Below, in pieces: positions 10,746-21,231 of a DNA stretch of 31,604 nucleotides. The DNA lies in the NCBI GenBank assembly GCA_000969725.1, contig JXSR01S019577.1. The stretch is one strand, 5' to 3'. The notes under the pieces were generated by a model. It worked only from the letters and a program-made list of their open reading frames with translations, was not told the origin of the DNA and searched no databases. Both the position numbers and the translations under genes were made by a program. The first letter of the stretch is position 1. Each line of letters opens with the position of its first letter. The stretch is from Ophiothrix spiculata. Lineage: Eukaryota; Echinodermata; Ophiuroidea; Amphilepidida; Ophiotrichidae.

Positions 10746-10986
10746 CTACCAAATATTTGGTGCAACAAGTCTTTGTTATCTTATAATCTGATATATAATT
10801 CCAATGTATTTCCTAATAATAACGGAGGATTCGTGATGAAAAATCAATACACAAAATGTGAGGAATATTCGGTGAAAATGTTTGGTGATTTACAACACTA
10901 AATATCCATTATTGATTAGAAGATTCATTGGAGTTATATGTTAGGTTATAAGATAACAAAGACTTGTTGCACAAAATATTTGGTAG
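10746..10986. mobile_element. MITE with 60-bp terminal inverted repeats, 241 bp
   Basis: The left arm runs CTACCAAATATTTGGTGCAA, then AAGTCTTTGTTATCTTATAA, then a stretch ending TTCCAATG; the right arm repeats this inverted with about five differences. The outer arm contains the palindrome ACCAAATATTTGGT. A second, cut copy of the same left arm lies at 31464-31505. Confidence 0.9.
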
Positions 10987-11112
10987 ATCAAAATAACTAT
11001 AATTTGACCCTTACCAGTGTGCAGCAACTGGTGCCAACAAATGGTGCATTTTGATGGTACAGGTCACAAAGATAATAAGGTTTCTGGACTAATCTTACAA
11101 GATTAAACCAAA

Positions 11113-11545
11113 CAAATTACCTGAAGACACACAAAGCCTGACCTCAATACCGCTCTGAATGCAACAAGAATAGACACGCTACAGCTGAAAACTGACACTA
11201 CATATAGCTTCATGGCCCCATCACCGTAAACCTCCCCAGTAATTTAGGTCAAACTCGCAATGAGATAAGTGCAGAAACGCATACATACTTAACTTGCCCC
11301 GAAGATATTCAAAATAAAGCAAGTTCCGAAAGGTTCCTGACCTGTTTCTATATGGATGACAATTTTTGGATAAGGTTAGATCTAACAGATTATCTAAATA
11401 TTTTGACAGATAGGGGTTGAATTTGAAAACTTTCCATACTGTCATTATTACCGCTAATACATCAAATGATACAAAAATCTCAAAATGCTTGAGGAAAAAT
11501 TTGGGGATGATGCTGAACTTGTCCAATGCCCCTTTAACATAAAAA
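11113..11545. repeat. Dispersed repeat, longest copy
   Basis: Its left part matches 9980-10130 and its right part matches 7450-7605, so it appears to contain the fuller version of one interspersed family. It ends near GCCCCTTTAA, a common MITE terminus. I could not find the inverted left end. The 110-codon minus-strand frame across it has no recognisable domain and is not called as a gene. Confidence 0.6.
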
Positions 11546-12234
11546 GTGAACACTGATCAGTAATATATCAGTTAACACACATATAAAATGAATACACAAC
11601 AATTCCTGCAGTTTTGGCTTCCATAATAAAAATAAAAGCATTTGGAGAATACACAACACAAGCTTCAGTACACTGGAATCACTCAATTATGATGTATAAA
11701 AGAGTTACTGACAATCTATGCAATGCTTGGACAATGCATAGAAGTATTAGTATTCAGCACTATTTTCGAGTGTTGATAATTTTCACTTACCTGATATATG
11801 AGTAATATTAATTAAATTATATTTCACATGATGGTATAAAATAATGTGTGAATCTCAAATGATGCTTAAAGTAAACTTTCAAAAATAATTATTAAATTAA
11901 ATGTTGTTTCTGGTCAAAAATACAAAAAATAAACAAACATCAAAACCCCATAGGTTTGCATAGAGACTTACAGTGAATGCACAACCCTGTGTAACCTTTA
12001 TCTGTGTAATTGGTGGTGCATATAGTATTATTTGTTTCAGTTTATTTTGTTGTTGCTGTGATGAAAATTGGTTGTTTTTGTATTTAATTGGGTTGATACA
12101 ACATAATTCTATACTTTGGTGCCAACTATACCAAACCTTTGCATGTAACCTTTTTAACATATGATTTTGAGAATGAACTCTTTGCATTCAGTTTAGAGAT
12201 GGATATTCCTTGAATCATAGATGCAAGAGTGTCA
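11546..12234. other. No gene or clear repeat seen
   Basis: AT-rich. A good-looking minus-strand donor (ATCAG|GTAAGTG at about 11790) exists, but the DNA above it has no open, acceptor-bounded exon. Overlapping short frames on both strands near 11900-12190 show no protein features. Confidence 0.45.
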
Positions 12235-12539
12235 TAAGGCTAATGAAACGCAAATCCTGGTTTCCCAAAAGATTTGTTTCTGATCACAATGAGGTAATAT
12301 TTCCATTATTCATTATTTCCCATTTTCAATTTATCACAAAAATAACCAATATTTTCTGTGCCGTCATTTCAGAATTAGAGATGCTTTAAATATGGACACT
12401 GGATGTTGATTTGATGTTGTTCCCATTGCTGTGTAATTTTTTTAAAAATCTGGTTTACACAATGCGGGGTGGGGGGACATTGTAATTCCATAACATGGGC
12501 AGGTGATGGGAAACCAGGAATCGAGTTTCATTAGCCTAA
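12235..12539. mobile_element. MITE, about 305 bp, TAAGGCTAATGAAAC ends
   Basis: The left arm is TAAGGCTAATGAAACGCAAA then TCCTGGTTTCCC; the right arm, reverse complemented, is TTAGGCTAATGAAACTCGA then TTCCTGGTTTCCC. That gives about 33 bp of terminal inverted repeat. No coding potential. Confidence 0.85.
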
Positions 12540-14250
12540 GAGAGCTATAGTCATTCTACTGAAGCAATCTTGTGTCAAAATATATATACTACTGTGAAGG
12601 TTTTTTGCATCTTATTTCTAGCATAAAATAGAACTGACTGAGACATGTGCTATGATAGCTAAAAATGCTTGTACATTTTAAAGGGACATTGGGACTTATT
12701 TTCTAACATATGAAGTGTATATCATTCACAAATAAAATTGTAAATTTTGTCTGATGCCCCTTAAAAATTGTTATTTTTATTCAATACTCATATTTTTCTC
12801 AAAACGTCTTTTTCTCGCGACACTCTTGCATCTTCGTAGAGTCCTGCGGCCCACTTCATGACATTCACTTGAAAGATCAAATTTCAGTCAATTTATAGGC
12901 TTGACCCTCTGTAGTTTCCTGACTCAATTCATTCAATGGACAAAGGCACTGGACAAAGGTCCTCTTATGTTTTTTATTTTCATTCTCAACACAGAAATCA
13001 AAGGGAAATGTCTATTGTTATCAGTACTCCTATGAAAAAGGCGGTACAGTACCCTTTTGTAAAACTGGAAATTGGTTCCAACGCTGCCTTATTCTTAACG
13101 TCCTTTTGCTTATCCATATGGACAAAGATAGGAGTGGTAGTTTTTGTTGGCATAAACTTTGAAAAAGTAAAATCTGATCTAGTTCTTCAATTTAACTCTG
13201 CACAAAAACCATCACACAGTGTTTTTCGTAGAAATAAAATAATAGCTTCTTAAATTTCATGGGTGTCAGATTCCCGAGGTCATGCTAAAAGTGGACTAAA
13301 ATCACTCATTAGATTAAATGAATGGTTTATGATAACCACACGCTAAGGGCAAAATATATTTTGCCAGGTTTCTGAATTAAGAAAAATAAAAATTCCGAAA
13401 TAATTGAACCATGCATTTTATTTTCATGAGAAAAAAAAATAAATTTTAAAAATGGAAACGTTGTCAGTTCCAGATTAAAATGTATGAGAAAATGGCTTGT
13501 ATTGAGAGCCCCTTTTTCAAAATGAAAATAATGCTACCTCGCCAGGGCAGATTCAGTTTAGGCGCCACACCACAAAAAAGCTTCCCATTGACTAACTGTA
13601 CAAAATGGCTTCCTAAAAACACCTGAAAACTTAATAATAAAGTAACTGGTTGCTTCAACGCTGCCTTTTCTCAATTTATTATGATCTCTTCTAACACAAA
13701 TGATGATAAAGTACACCACCAAGGCAACATTTTCAAGATACTGGACGCTGAAATAATAACACCCCTATCACTGACAGGCGAATTTTGTATTACCAGAATC
13801 AGATGCAAATTAAGGAAAACCCTTTAAATTTTACCAAAGTAATCTGGAGATCAAAAATGGCATCAGAGCATGTTAAAATAAACCTAACTCTATAATTAGA
13901 ACAAAATATTGACCAAACATATTGCCCTTCCATACGTTTTGAGGTCCTCACTTAGGAGAGGGCAGTCAATTTTGCGGATTTTAGAAATGCCGGATTGCGA
14001 GCGCTAGTTATTTAGTGTAGTGCACCCTTTACCGTACATACCATGAAAGATAAAGCAACATGGCAAGGTAATTTTCAAGATATGATACAAACTCATAGGA
14101 CCAGATGTTTGTTGGTAGCAACCAACAAGATTTCATCATCATAAAAATTTTGCATGATGGTAATAATTTTATTCCATGAGAAAAAATTTTAAATGAAATT
14201 TGATTTAAATTTGTACACCTTGGAAAAAGATAAGAAAAACTTATTATAAG
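12540..14250. other. No gene or confident repeat seen
   Basis: The longest frame here (12936-13253, plus, 105 codons) starts without splice or promoter context and has no domain I know. A minus-strand frame at 13464-13658 is equally unsupported. GATGCAAGAGTGTC at 12220-12233 recurs inverted at 12819-12832, which may mark an older element enclosing the MITE at 12235. Confidence 0.4.
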
Positions 14251-14510
14251 GGTGGATTCATACTGTCATACATTCGGTTCCGAATGTATACTTGTGACGT
14301 CAAATTCATTCGACACCGAATGAAACTGGATGACCATGCCGCGTTGAAATGGATTAAATTGCCCGCTTGTAATCCGGAGATAGTATTGATTACATCTGGA
14401 CACTAGCAAAATATATCTTTCTCCGGTTCATACTTTTTATTCGATGCTGAATATATTTTGACGTCACAAATATACATTCGCTACCGAATGTATGAGAGTA
14501 TGAATCCACC
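14251..14510. mobile_element. MITE with 50-bp terminal inverted repeats, 260 bp
   Basis: Ends GGTGGATTCATACT and its inverse are perfect, and similarity continues through TCATACATTCGG for about 50 bp. Each arm carries a small palindrome (CATTCGGTTCCGAATG on the left, CATTCGCTACCGAATG on the right) followed by a TGACGTCA site (14295-14302 and 14459-14466). Flanking TAAG and TTAAG are suggestive of a target duplication but not exact. Confidence 0.9.
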
Positions 14511-15089
14511 TTAAGTTTAATTCTTGATGTTGAAAGATGTTTTAGCCTTCAGCTTGTTGTTGTATTTCACAAACAAATCAGTATATTACAGATGCTTCTA
14601 CTTTGATGTAAACAATCTGGCTGATTGATTCAAATTACTGTGATATTTACTGATATTTTCAATTTAAATAACCAAATTTATTTACTCATATTGCTACATA
14701 GCTTCCAGCAAGTATATGTGATTTTGATTATTACACGAACAATTTGTAGTAAAATATGACTCAATATTGAAGACTATTTTATCACTCAAATTGAGAATTC
14801 ATGGGAAATGGTGAAGAATGTGTGTTAATTTTTAAGTTAAATAATTATTCTTTTCACTGATAGACTTGGCTCAAAATATAAATGCTCTTAATCCTTTGAA
14901 CCCGACGGGCCGGTATACTGGCTCACATGTACATGTACCGTACACCCGATGACTTGGTTTACCGGATTTTAGGACACGTGTCAGAAACTTGGTGTGTCTG
15001 CCAACAGACACATGGTGTGGGTAGTTACACTTTCAATGGTCTTGTTTTTATCGGAAGCACTTCTAAGTGAAGTGAAATGGTTGTGACGA
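14511..15089. other. No gene seen
   Basis: AT-rich up to about 14890. From 14890 to 15090 the base composition is more GC-rich (for example GAACCCGACGGGCCGG), which may be the body of the SINE-like element ending at 15177. Confidence 0.4.
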
Positions 15090-15177
15090 TCTACCTGCAG
15101 CGAATCAAGAGCGCTTTGTTTCCTATTCGGTCAAAAGGCGCTATATAAATGCCATTATTATTATTATTATTATTATC
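15090..15177 (+). mobile_element. SINE-like 3' end with (ATT)n tail
   Basis: A GCGCTTTG...GGCGCTATATAAATGCC stretch runs into seven ATT units at about 15155-15175. A GCGCTATATAAATGC phrase followed by an ATT microsatellite is a familiar tail of short retroposons in marine animals, from memory. The 5' head is not identified; the GC-richer DNA from 14890 may belong to it. Confidence 0.6.
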
Positions 15178-15371
15178 AGAATACATCAAATTTAGCTTTG
15201 AACCCATGGTTGATGGGTCGTTTTGCATTTACTCGACAGAGGTGAACAATTTCTCATATTTTAGTAAATTCGATAAAATTTTCAACAAATAAAGCTTTGC
15301 CCATAGACTACAACGTAAATGTCGAATATGTTGGTCAACTTAAATAGTATTCTTTTGTGAATGCTGGTTAT

Positions 15372-16318
15372 TTGGTCCAAGGCGAATGTCCATCTAGAGT
15401 TTTCTTTCAGACACACTCATTGATCTGTTTTGAGTAGCAATAAACTTTTAATTAAGAAAGATCATCTGTTTTAAACACAAACATATAACTGTCTGATGGT
15501 GAGACTTTAAGGCTTGTCTGTGGTGGACAGTCACTTATGTTAAACCAATGCTTGTCCACGCCCAATGTCCATCTACAATAATCACTCTGGAGACAGACAA
15601 ACTTTGCGGCTTGTCTGTGACGGAAGTCACATATGTTAAGCCAACACTTGTCCACAGCCAATGTCCATTTAGAATAAACATACTGCAGACACACTCATTT
15701 ATCTGTTTTGAGTAGCAATAAACTTTTAATTAAAAAGATCATCTGTTTTAAACACAAACAAATAACTGTCTGATGGTGAGACTTTACAGCTTGTCTGTGG
15801 TGGTCAGTCACATATGTTATGCCAATGCTTGTCCAAGGCGAATGTCCATCTAGAGTAAACATCTTTCAGACACTCTCATTGATCTGTTTTAAGTAGCAAT
15901 AAACTTTTAATTAAAAAGATCATCTGTTTTAAACACAAACAAATAACTGACTTTACAGCTTGTCTGTGGTGGTCAGTCACATACTTTAAGCCACCACTTG
16001 TCCATGGCTAATGTTCATCTACAGTAATCATTCTGCAAACACAAAGACTTTGGGCTTGTCTGCGGTGGTCAGTCACATACGTTAAGCCACCACTTTTCCG
16101 CGGCCAATGTCCATCTACAGTAATCATTTTGCAGACACACAGACTTTGCGTCTTGTCTGTGGTGGACAGTCACATATGTTAAGCCAACACTTGTCCAAGG
16201 CAAATGTCCATCTAGAGTAAACATCTTTCAGACACGCTCATTGATCTGTTTTAAGTAGCAATAAACTTTTAATTAAAAAGATCATCTGTTTTAAACACAA
16301 ACAAACAACTGTCTGATG
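15372..16318. repeat. Minisatellite of 96-bp and about 180-bp units, seven units
   Basis: Unit starts (CTTGTCCA or a variant) fall near 15373, 15551, 15647, 15828, 15997, 16092 and 16190. Short units of 95-98 bp share GAATGTCCATCTA, CAGACAC, ACTTTG, CTTGTCTGTGGTGG and AGTCACATATGTTAAGCCA. Long units of 169-181 bp contain the same unit plus an extra block of about 84 bp (CTCATTGATCTGTTTT, GCAATAAACTTTTAATTA, CATCTGTTTTAAACACAAAC). The order is long, short, long, long, short, short, long (partial). A repetitive minus-strand frame (15452-15694) exists only because 96 is divisible by three. Confidence 0.9.
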
Positions 16319-16866
16319 GTTTATAATCAATGTGTCTACTGTTACTGGACTTAAAGTGCGCACTGTTTTAACGTTGGTAGACCTTCAAATGGCGTAAACT
16401 ATTTTTGTACTCTAACTCTCAAATTGATTGAATAAACTATATAAAAGTATACATATTTAGAAGCGGATTTTTACCCTGCAAGCAACTTACACTGTCAAAC
16501 TCTCCCAGAATACTACTACACAAATTATTACCCTCTCACTGCAATGCAACAAGCCGAATGCACATAATGCTCATATTGCACAAAATACAAAATAAATAAC
16601 TGCAAATCCCTCCCTGGCTCAAATTGACAGCGAATTGATTTGTAATATATCTATCTTTGATGGTGGTGTGACTATCCAGTGTTTTCTAAATCCTAAATTT
16701 GAACCTCAGTCTGGATTTACCAGATAAAAGATCAAATGAAGCTCTTGAAGATAAGTTAATACATATCAAAAGAGAAACAAATTTATCAAAAAATAATTTT
16801 GTTAACCATCACAGGTGTAGAAACAAGATCTTTTTAAGATTTGAAACTAGAAACACTTTTTCAACC
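16319..16866. other. No gene or clear repeat seen
   Basis: AT-rich flank of the minisatellite. A plus-strand frame from 16699 has no supported exon boundaries. Confidence 0.45.
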
Positions 16867-16892
16867 ATTTTTTGTCGCCGGCGACAAAAAAT
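16867..16892. repeat. Perfect 26-bp palindrome
   Basis: ATTTTTTGTCGCC is followed directly by its reverse complement, GGCGACAAAAAAT, with no spacer. The GC core flanked by A/T runs stands out in this AT-rich DNA. It could be a solo hairpin from a decayed element or a dimer-binding site. Confidence 0.9.
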
Positions 16893-17182
16893 ACAGCTGG
16901 TAAATAATATCATTGTTTTCCTCTGTTACACAAATTCAGCGGAAACTACTGGTAGGATATGTTAGTATAATCATTTACTATTGATACATGTGAAAAAATA
17001 TATAGTCAGAAAATCAGCGGACAGGATCTAGGCCAGTCCCTTTAAGAGAAACATATAAGATTATTCTCAACAAAACAAAGACAAGTCGTTTAAATCAAGC
17101 TACCCAATAGACAAGTGTATATAATTGATTCGCAACCAGTGTACACATTACAATTCTTGCACAATCCGTATCCGCTTCTCTG

Positions 17183-17409
17183 ACTATGGGGCAAACTACA
17201 CGGGAGTACAAATCCAGATGTATGCGCATCTCCCTTAGCTGGCATGCAGTAAACTGTGGCTACACGAGCATCAAATCTGGATCTGATCTGTTCAGCACTC
17301 TACGTAAATGTGTGCTTGTAAGCAGTCTATGGAGATGCGGATCTCGGATCTGGATCTCAAAGATGAGCATGCATCTGGATCTGCACTCTGTGTAGATTGC
17401 CCCAATGTC
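17183..17409. mobile_element. MITE, about 227 bp, GGGGCAA ends
   Basis: The left arm is TATGGGGCAAACTACAC and then AATCCAGATGTATGCGCATC; the right arm, reverse complemented, is CATTGGGGCAATCTACAC and then GATCCAGATGCATGCTCATC. The inner right side repeats GGATCTCGGATCTGGATCTC. Arms are about 45 bp with scattered mismatches. Chance frames on both strands lie here. Confidence 0.8.
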
Positions 17410-17901
17410 TACTAGGACTTGTGCGGGCACTTATGCTGATCAAAAATTAAATAAATAAATAAAAAACAATTAAACAAACATTTGTTCCAGTGTTATTACA
17501 CTCCATGGGTACACCAGAAAAATCTGAAGGCACAATATTGGCCCACAATATCTTCCCCTCCGTTAAGGCTCTGTCAGACATCACCGTATAGAGCAAAATG
17601 TATGAATAACTGTATCCCACTCTTGTTTGTTTGTATTCATTGTTGTTTGTCATGTGTTTGTTAAAAGTATGTTCAATACTTTATCAATGTGGTTACTATT
17701 AAAACGTCCAACTCTTTATCCACACGGTGGTTGTCTGTTTGCCACACGTTCAGTATGTGAAATTTGTGTACGTTGCTCATACGTTTTGGTTCTACACGGT
17801 GATGTGTGACAGAGCCTTTAGCAACAACCTAGACATTTAAATTGTATGCATATGTATGTATTGGTGGTCATTCCCATGGGATTCACACAGTGGTCAAAAT
17901 G
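17410..17901. other. No gene seen
   Basis: Unique-looking sequence with short frames on both strands (17447-17809). None has recognisable residues, splice sites or a codon bias. Confidence 0.4.
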
Positions 17902-18118
17902 AGTACTGTATAGAGGGAAATTTTTGTGAGGGTTTTATTTTTGCTCTTTTCGCTGTTGACTTCTCAACCGTGAAAATAAAACCCTGCTAAAATAGTATTT
18001 GTACATAGACATTAATGGACAGATACTTGAAACCGTGAAAATATTACACCCCAAAAAATATGGCTCAGTCCAAACCGTGAAAAATTAACTCCACTAAAAT
18101 ATTCATCTATACAGTACT
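17902..18118. mobile_element. MITE, 217 bp, AGTACTGTATAG ends
   Basis: Left AGTACTGTATAGAGGGAAA, right (reverse complement) AGTACTGTATAGATGAATA. The interior repeats AACCGTGAAAA three times. The ACTGTATAG end is shared with the element at 28811-29034, and the looser ACTGTA plus GAAAT with that at 2961-3170. Confidence 0.85.
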
Positions 18119-18173
18119 TAAAACTTCCTTATAATACACCATATATTTTTAGTTTTTATACTATATAGTAGGC

Positions 18174-18495
18174 TAAAAAATTGACTGTTTGTCTCACGTC
18201 CCATAACATTTTCACAATCCAATATGGAATGCAATAAGTTGAAATAATTCGTCTTGTGATTTTTAAAGATTTCATCAAATTTTTTCGTACAAATATATCT
18301 TGGATGTGCATTCTGGTCTTCTCATAGACTATGTTCATCTTTTGAGTTCACCATTACAGGGATATTTTTGCCAATTTTATTAAAATAAAAATGCAAATAT
18401 GAAATAAAATTCAAGTTCAGCATTTTGAACATCTGAGACGCACATTGCAATTCCAAAACGCATGTGTGACGTGAGACGAACAATCATATTTTTAA
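18174..18495. mobile_element. MITE, about 322 bp, TTYGTCTCACGTC arms
   Basis: The left arm reads TAAAAAATTGACTGTTTG then TCTCACGTCCCA; the right arm, reverse complemented, reads TTAAAAATATGATTGTTCG then TCTCACGTCACA. Arms are about 32 bp. A 60-codon minus frame inside is not a gene. Confidence 0.8.
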
Positions 18496-18676
18496 AACCT
18501 TAATGAATCATAACATATCTATCCTTTTAAAGCAGTTCAATGCAATCTATAATAAATGTTTTATTATCCCTGTTGACATATCTTATTGTCTTAAAAGCTT
18601 AGAAGATAAATTGGTAATATATTTCAGGCTTTTAAAGTCTATCATTTAATATTCAGCTTACAGATATATATATATA

Positions 18677-18952
18677 CAAAATTTGTCATGTGACAAGAAA
18701 GTCGTATCTGCAATAGCTGCCATTTGTCATAAAATTGGATTGCACACTGTCTAATCTCCAATCTCATGTCAGTGGTTCTTGAAATGGTTCTTCAGGTGAC
18801 ACTGTCACCTGAAGAACCATTTTAAGAACCACTGACATAAGACGGGGAATTTTGGAGGGATTTTTCACATTCTTGTGACAAGTATAAAATAAAAACAACT
18901 TAGGGCAGCCATTGCAGATATGACTTTCTTGCACTCACACGACAAAATCTTG
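18677..18952. mobile_element. MITE with nested central hairpin, about 276 bp
   Basis: The outer arms of about 45 bp carry ACAAAATTTGTCATGTGA, then AAGAAAGTCGTATCTGCAAT, then GCTGCC on the left; the right end is the inverse with a few changes. At the centre 18762-18801 and 18803-18842 pair as 40-bp arms with two mismatches around a single C. Most of the element could therefore fold on itself. Confidence 0.9.
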
Positions 18953-19027
18953 TAGACTAGGTAAATGCTATGTGTGTCTGCAAGGCACCGACATACTGTA
19001 AGTAAACAAAATCAAAATCGTACTCAC

Positions 19028-19092
19028 TTTTCAATCAGAAGTTCCCCTTCTTCGCATTGCCGAAGGGTGCGCAGTCTGCGCATTTCTTCTTC
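19028..19092 (-). CDS. Internal exon of an unidentified coiled-coil-like protein, 65 nt
   Basis: On the minus strand the intron ends CTCTTGTCTGTGTCTCTTGCAG, so a pyrimidine-rich tract meets a CAG acceptor. The exon begins GAAGAAGAAATGCGC and ends GATTGAAAA, followed by the donor GTGAGTAC. Only one of the three frames is open. It codes about 21 residues (EEEMRRLRTL, then RQCEEGELLIE) and ends two bases into a Lys codon. The other two frames hit stops just before the exon ends. The residues are highly charged with Leu spaced as in a coiled coil. The exon is GC-richer than its surroundings and 65 nt is not a multiple of three, so skipping it would shift the frame. I cannot name the protein. No neighbouring exon is visible in the window, which implies introns of at least about 12 kb downstream or upstream, or an exon I missed. 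Confidence 0.8.
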
Positions 19093-19277
19093 CTGCAAGA
19101 GACACAGACAAGAGAAAACAAAGACATAAAGCAATTAGCTTCTTATCGCATACAATCTACATAGGGCTAATGCACTGTAAGAATCAAAAAGTGTTCAGGA
19201 AATACCCCTGGGATGGGGACACCCGGATATCCGCATGCAGTGCATCACAATAAATTTCCAAAATAGACCTTAAGGTG

Positions 19278-19550
19278 TATGGGCCAAATCATAGTTGGCC
19301 TCCAAACAAAATTTTTCCTACCAAACGTGACGTCAAAATGACGAGTGACTCCAAACAAAATAACTTCAACACCGAGTTGAGACTAAATAAAACTTCGCGC
19401 TAGATTGCACATGTTATTGAATTGCCATATACATTGGACCAAACATTTTACCCGTTCATAGTTTAAATTTGATGGCAAATATTTGGTGACGTCATGACCA
19501 AATGTTTGGTAGGGAAAATTTTGTTGGAGGCCGACTATGATTTGGCCCTA
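19278..19550. mobile_element. MITE with 45-bp terminal inverted repeats, 273 bp
   Basis: The left end is TATGGGCCAAATCATAGTTG and continues through CCTCCAAACAAAA and CCTACCAAAC; the right end is the inverse (TAGGGCCAAATCATAGTCGG) with few changes. TGACGTCA occurs on both sides (19328-19335 and 19487-19494), inside the terminal repeats. Outermost TA steps fit a TA target. It sits about 185 bp from the exon, on its acceptor side. Confidence 0.9.
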
Positions 19551-21118
19551 TTGCAATCCGTTTTTTTTAACTCCCACACATTCCCAAATCAAATAGGAGA
19601 TATTTATACCACAACAAAGCTAAAATTCTCTTTTCATAATCCCTACATATTTATACACCACCTGAATTTCAATCAGATTTCATTCTAATCTAAAGATCCA
19701 ATATTTCTCCATTATACTAAATTTAAAATCTGTGTTACAAATTGGACGATTTCCGTGATTTCCCGTTTTCCAAAATAAAAAACTGAAAAGTGAAATGAAA
19801 TTGTCCAAACATGTTCTAAAACAAATGTCAACACCTCCCCGGTACGTGCCTAAGAGGTGACCAAATATTGATGATCACGCTAAAATAGAACATTGTCATT
19901 TGAAATAGGGTGTTTGTTTATTCAATTTTGCATTGTAAGCCTCAAATCTGACATTTTACACACACTTTTTGCTAATGTGTAGCTTTTTAAATCTTCCGTG
20001 AGAAACCCCAAATTCTGTGATTTTTTCCGTTTTTTTTTCCGTATCACAAAAAATAGTGGGCTTATTCTAATCATACTCTTACATTACTTTTATTCTTATT
20101 ACAATAAACTATGATACCTTCTCTTAAATGTTTTTTCTGTTATGAAATTCAAATATTCAAGAAAGTATGGTTATGGATATATATTACGCCAGGGAAATAC
20201 TTTCGTAAACTGCAATAAAATCAAGAACTCAGAAAAAAGTTGGAACTTCCTTTTTGCAATCTTGGATAGTATCTTTATTTTTTTTCTCTCTCTAATTTCA
20301 AGTATTTCCATATTCTACCTTCTTTTTAGTTTAAACAGGAAAGAACAATATTGCGGAACATGTGAAAATCAACAACCCTAATACATATTTTGAAAAATGA
20401 TACTTTCTTTGAAACATATACAAAAAAATCATGAGTCATGGGAATATTAAGTGCTTAAGTTTGCACCTTGAAAGTCAATCAACTACCTGTAGTAAAAATT
20501 TTAATGAAGATACAACAAACAATTAAAGTTAAAAAATGAAGTGAATCAAGTTAAATGGGAGATTTATAAAGAAAAAAATCAAAAAAGTGTCTTTAATACC
20601 ATCAAGATGCAAAAGATGTACTGAACTTGCCCACATAAGTATGTGGAGTCAGATTTACTCCATAACCCTAATTACTGATCCCATGTTTTGGGGGAAAAAA
20701 TGGCCATAAAAGCAGAAAAAGTGAGGGGAAAACAATAAAAAAGGAAACCCAAATTTCTCAAAGCTTAATTTTGTAAAAAAAAAAATGCATGATAAAGTAA
20801 AGGTCTTTTCCAAAAAGGATGCCTAGCTTGTAATGGCATTAGCTACTCTGTTTTCTTTCATTTTCTCTTCCTGCAAAGAGCTTTCTGATCGTTTGCTTTA
20901 TCTTCTAATCAAACTAAATGGGACATTTATTAGATTACTATTTCTAAGCAAACATTATGTATTTATAGAATTTTATCATCTCCATAGGGCATTTCAACTA
21001 GTTTTATAGAGCTTTTATCCATAATAATTTTCAATGAAAATCAAGAAGTTTGGCCTTGTAGCTAGATGCATTAAAGAACTTAAAAACATATCTGTACGAA
21101 TATGTAAATACATTTCTG
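19551..21118. other. No gene or clear repeat seen
   Basis: Long AT-rich stretch with many homopolymer A and T runs, as expected for intron. The 79-codon plus frame at 20142 has a hydrophobic Phe/Ile/Ser-rich stretch, typical of translating T-rich DNA, and no other support. Confidence 0.45.
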
Positions 21119-21231
21119 GATAAAAACATTTTTGTTTACATGGAAATATTCTTCATGATAAAACATTTTTGTGTACATGGAAATATTCTTCATGATAAAA
21201 CATTTTTGTTTATAAGGAAATATTCTTCATG
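21119..21231. repeat. Tandem repeat, 37-bp unit, three copies
   Basis: GATAAAACATTTTTGTNTAC followed by ATGGAAATATTCTTCAT is repeated three times with a spacing of exactly 37 bp and only one to three changes per copy. This suggests a recent local duplication. Confidence 0.9.

Noticed and set aside
11221..11553. 110-codon minus-strand open frame
   Set aside because: It lies inside a dispersed repeat (second copy at 7450-7605) and the frame is not kept in that copy.
11785..11800. Consensus minus-strand donor ATCAG|GTAAGTG
   Set aside because: There is no open exon or acceptor on its upstream side. GTAAGT matches occur by chance at this density.
12220..12832. 14-bp inverted pair GATGCAAGAGTGTC enclosing the MITE at 12235
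   Set aside because: The match is short and not at symmetrical element ends. It may be an old element but I cannot delimit it.
12936..13253. 105-codon plus-strand open frame
   Set aside because: No recognisable domain, splice sites or start context, and composition like the surrounding DNA. Frames of this size are expected by chance in 31 kb.
15452..15694. 80-codon minus-strand frame with internally repeated peptide
   Set aside because: It only reflects the 96-bp minisatellite period, which is a multiple of three. The frame breaks in the neighbouring units.
18985..19010. CTGTAAGTAAAC near the exon as a plus-strand donor
   Set aside because: It lacks AG before GT and no plus-strand coding segment precedes it. 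The exon signals are all on the minus strand.
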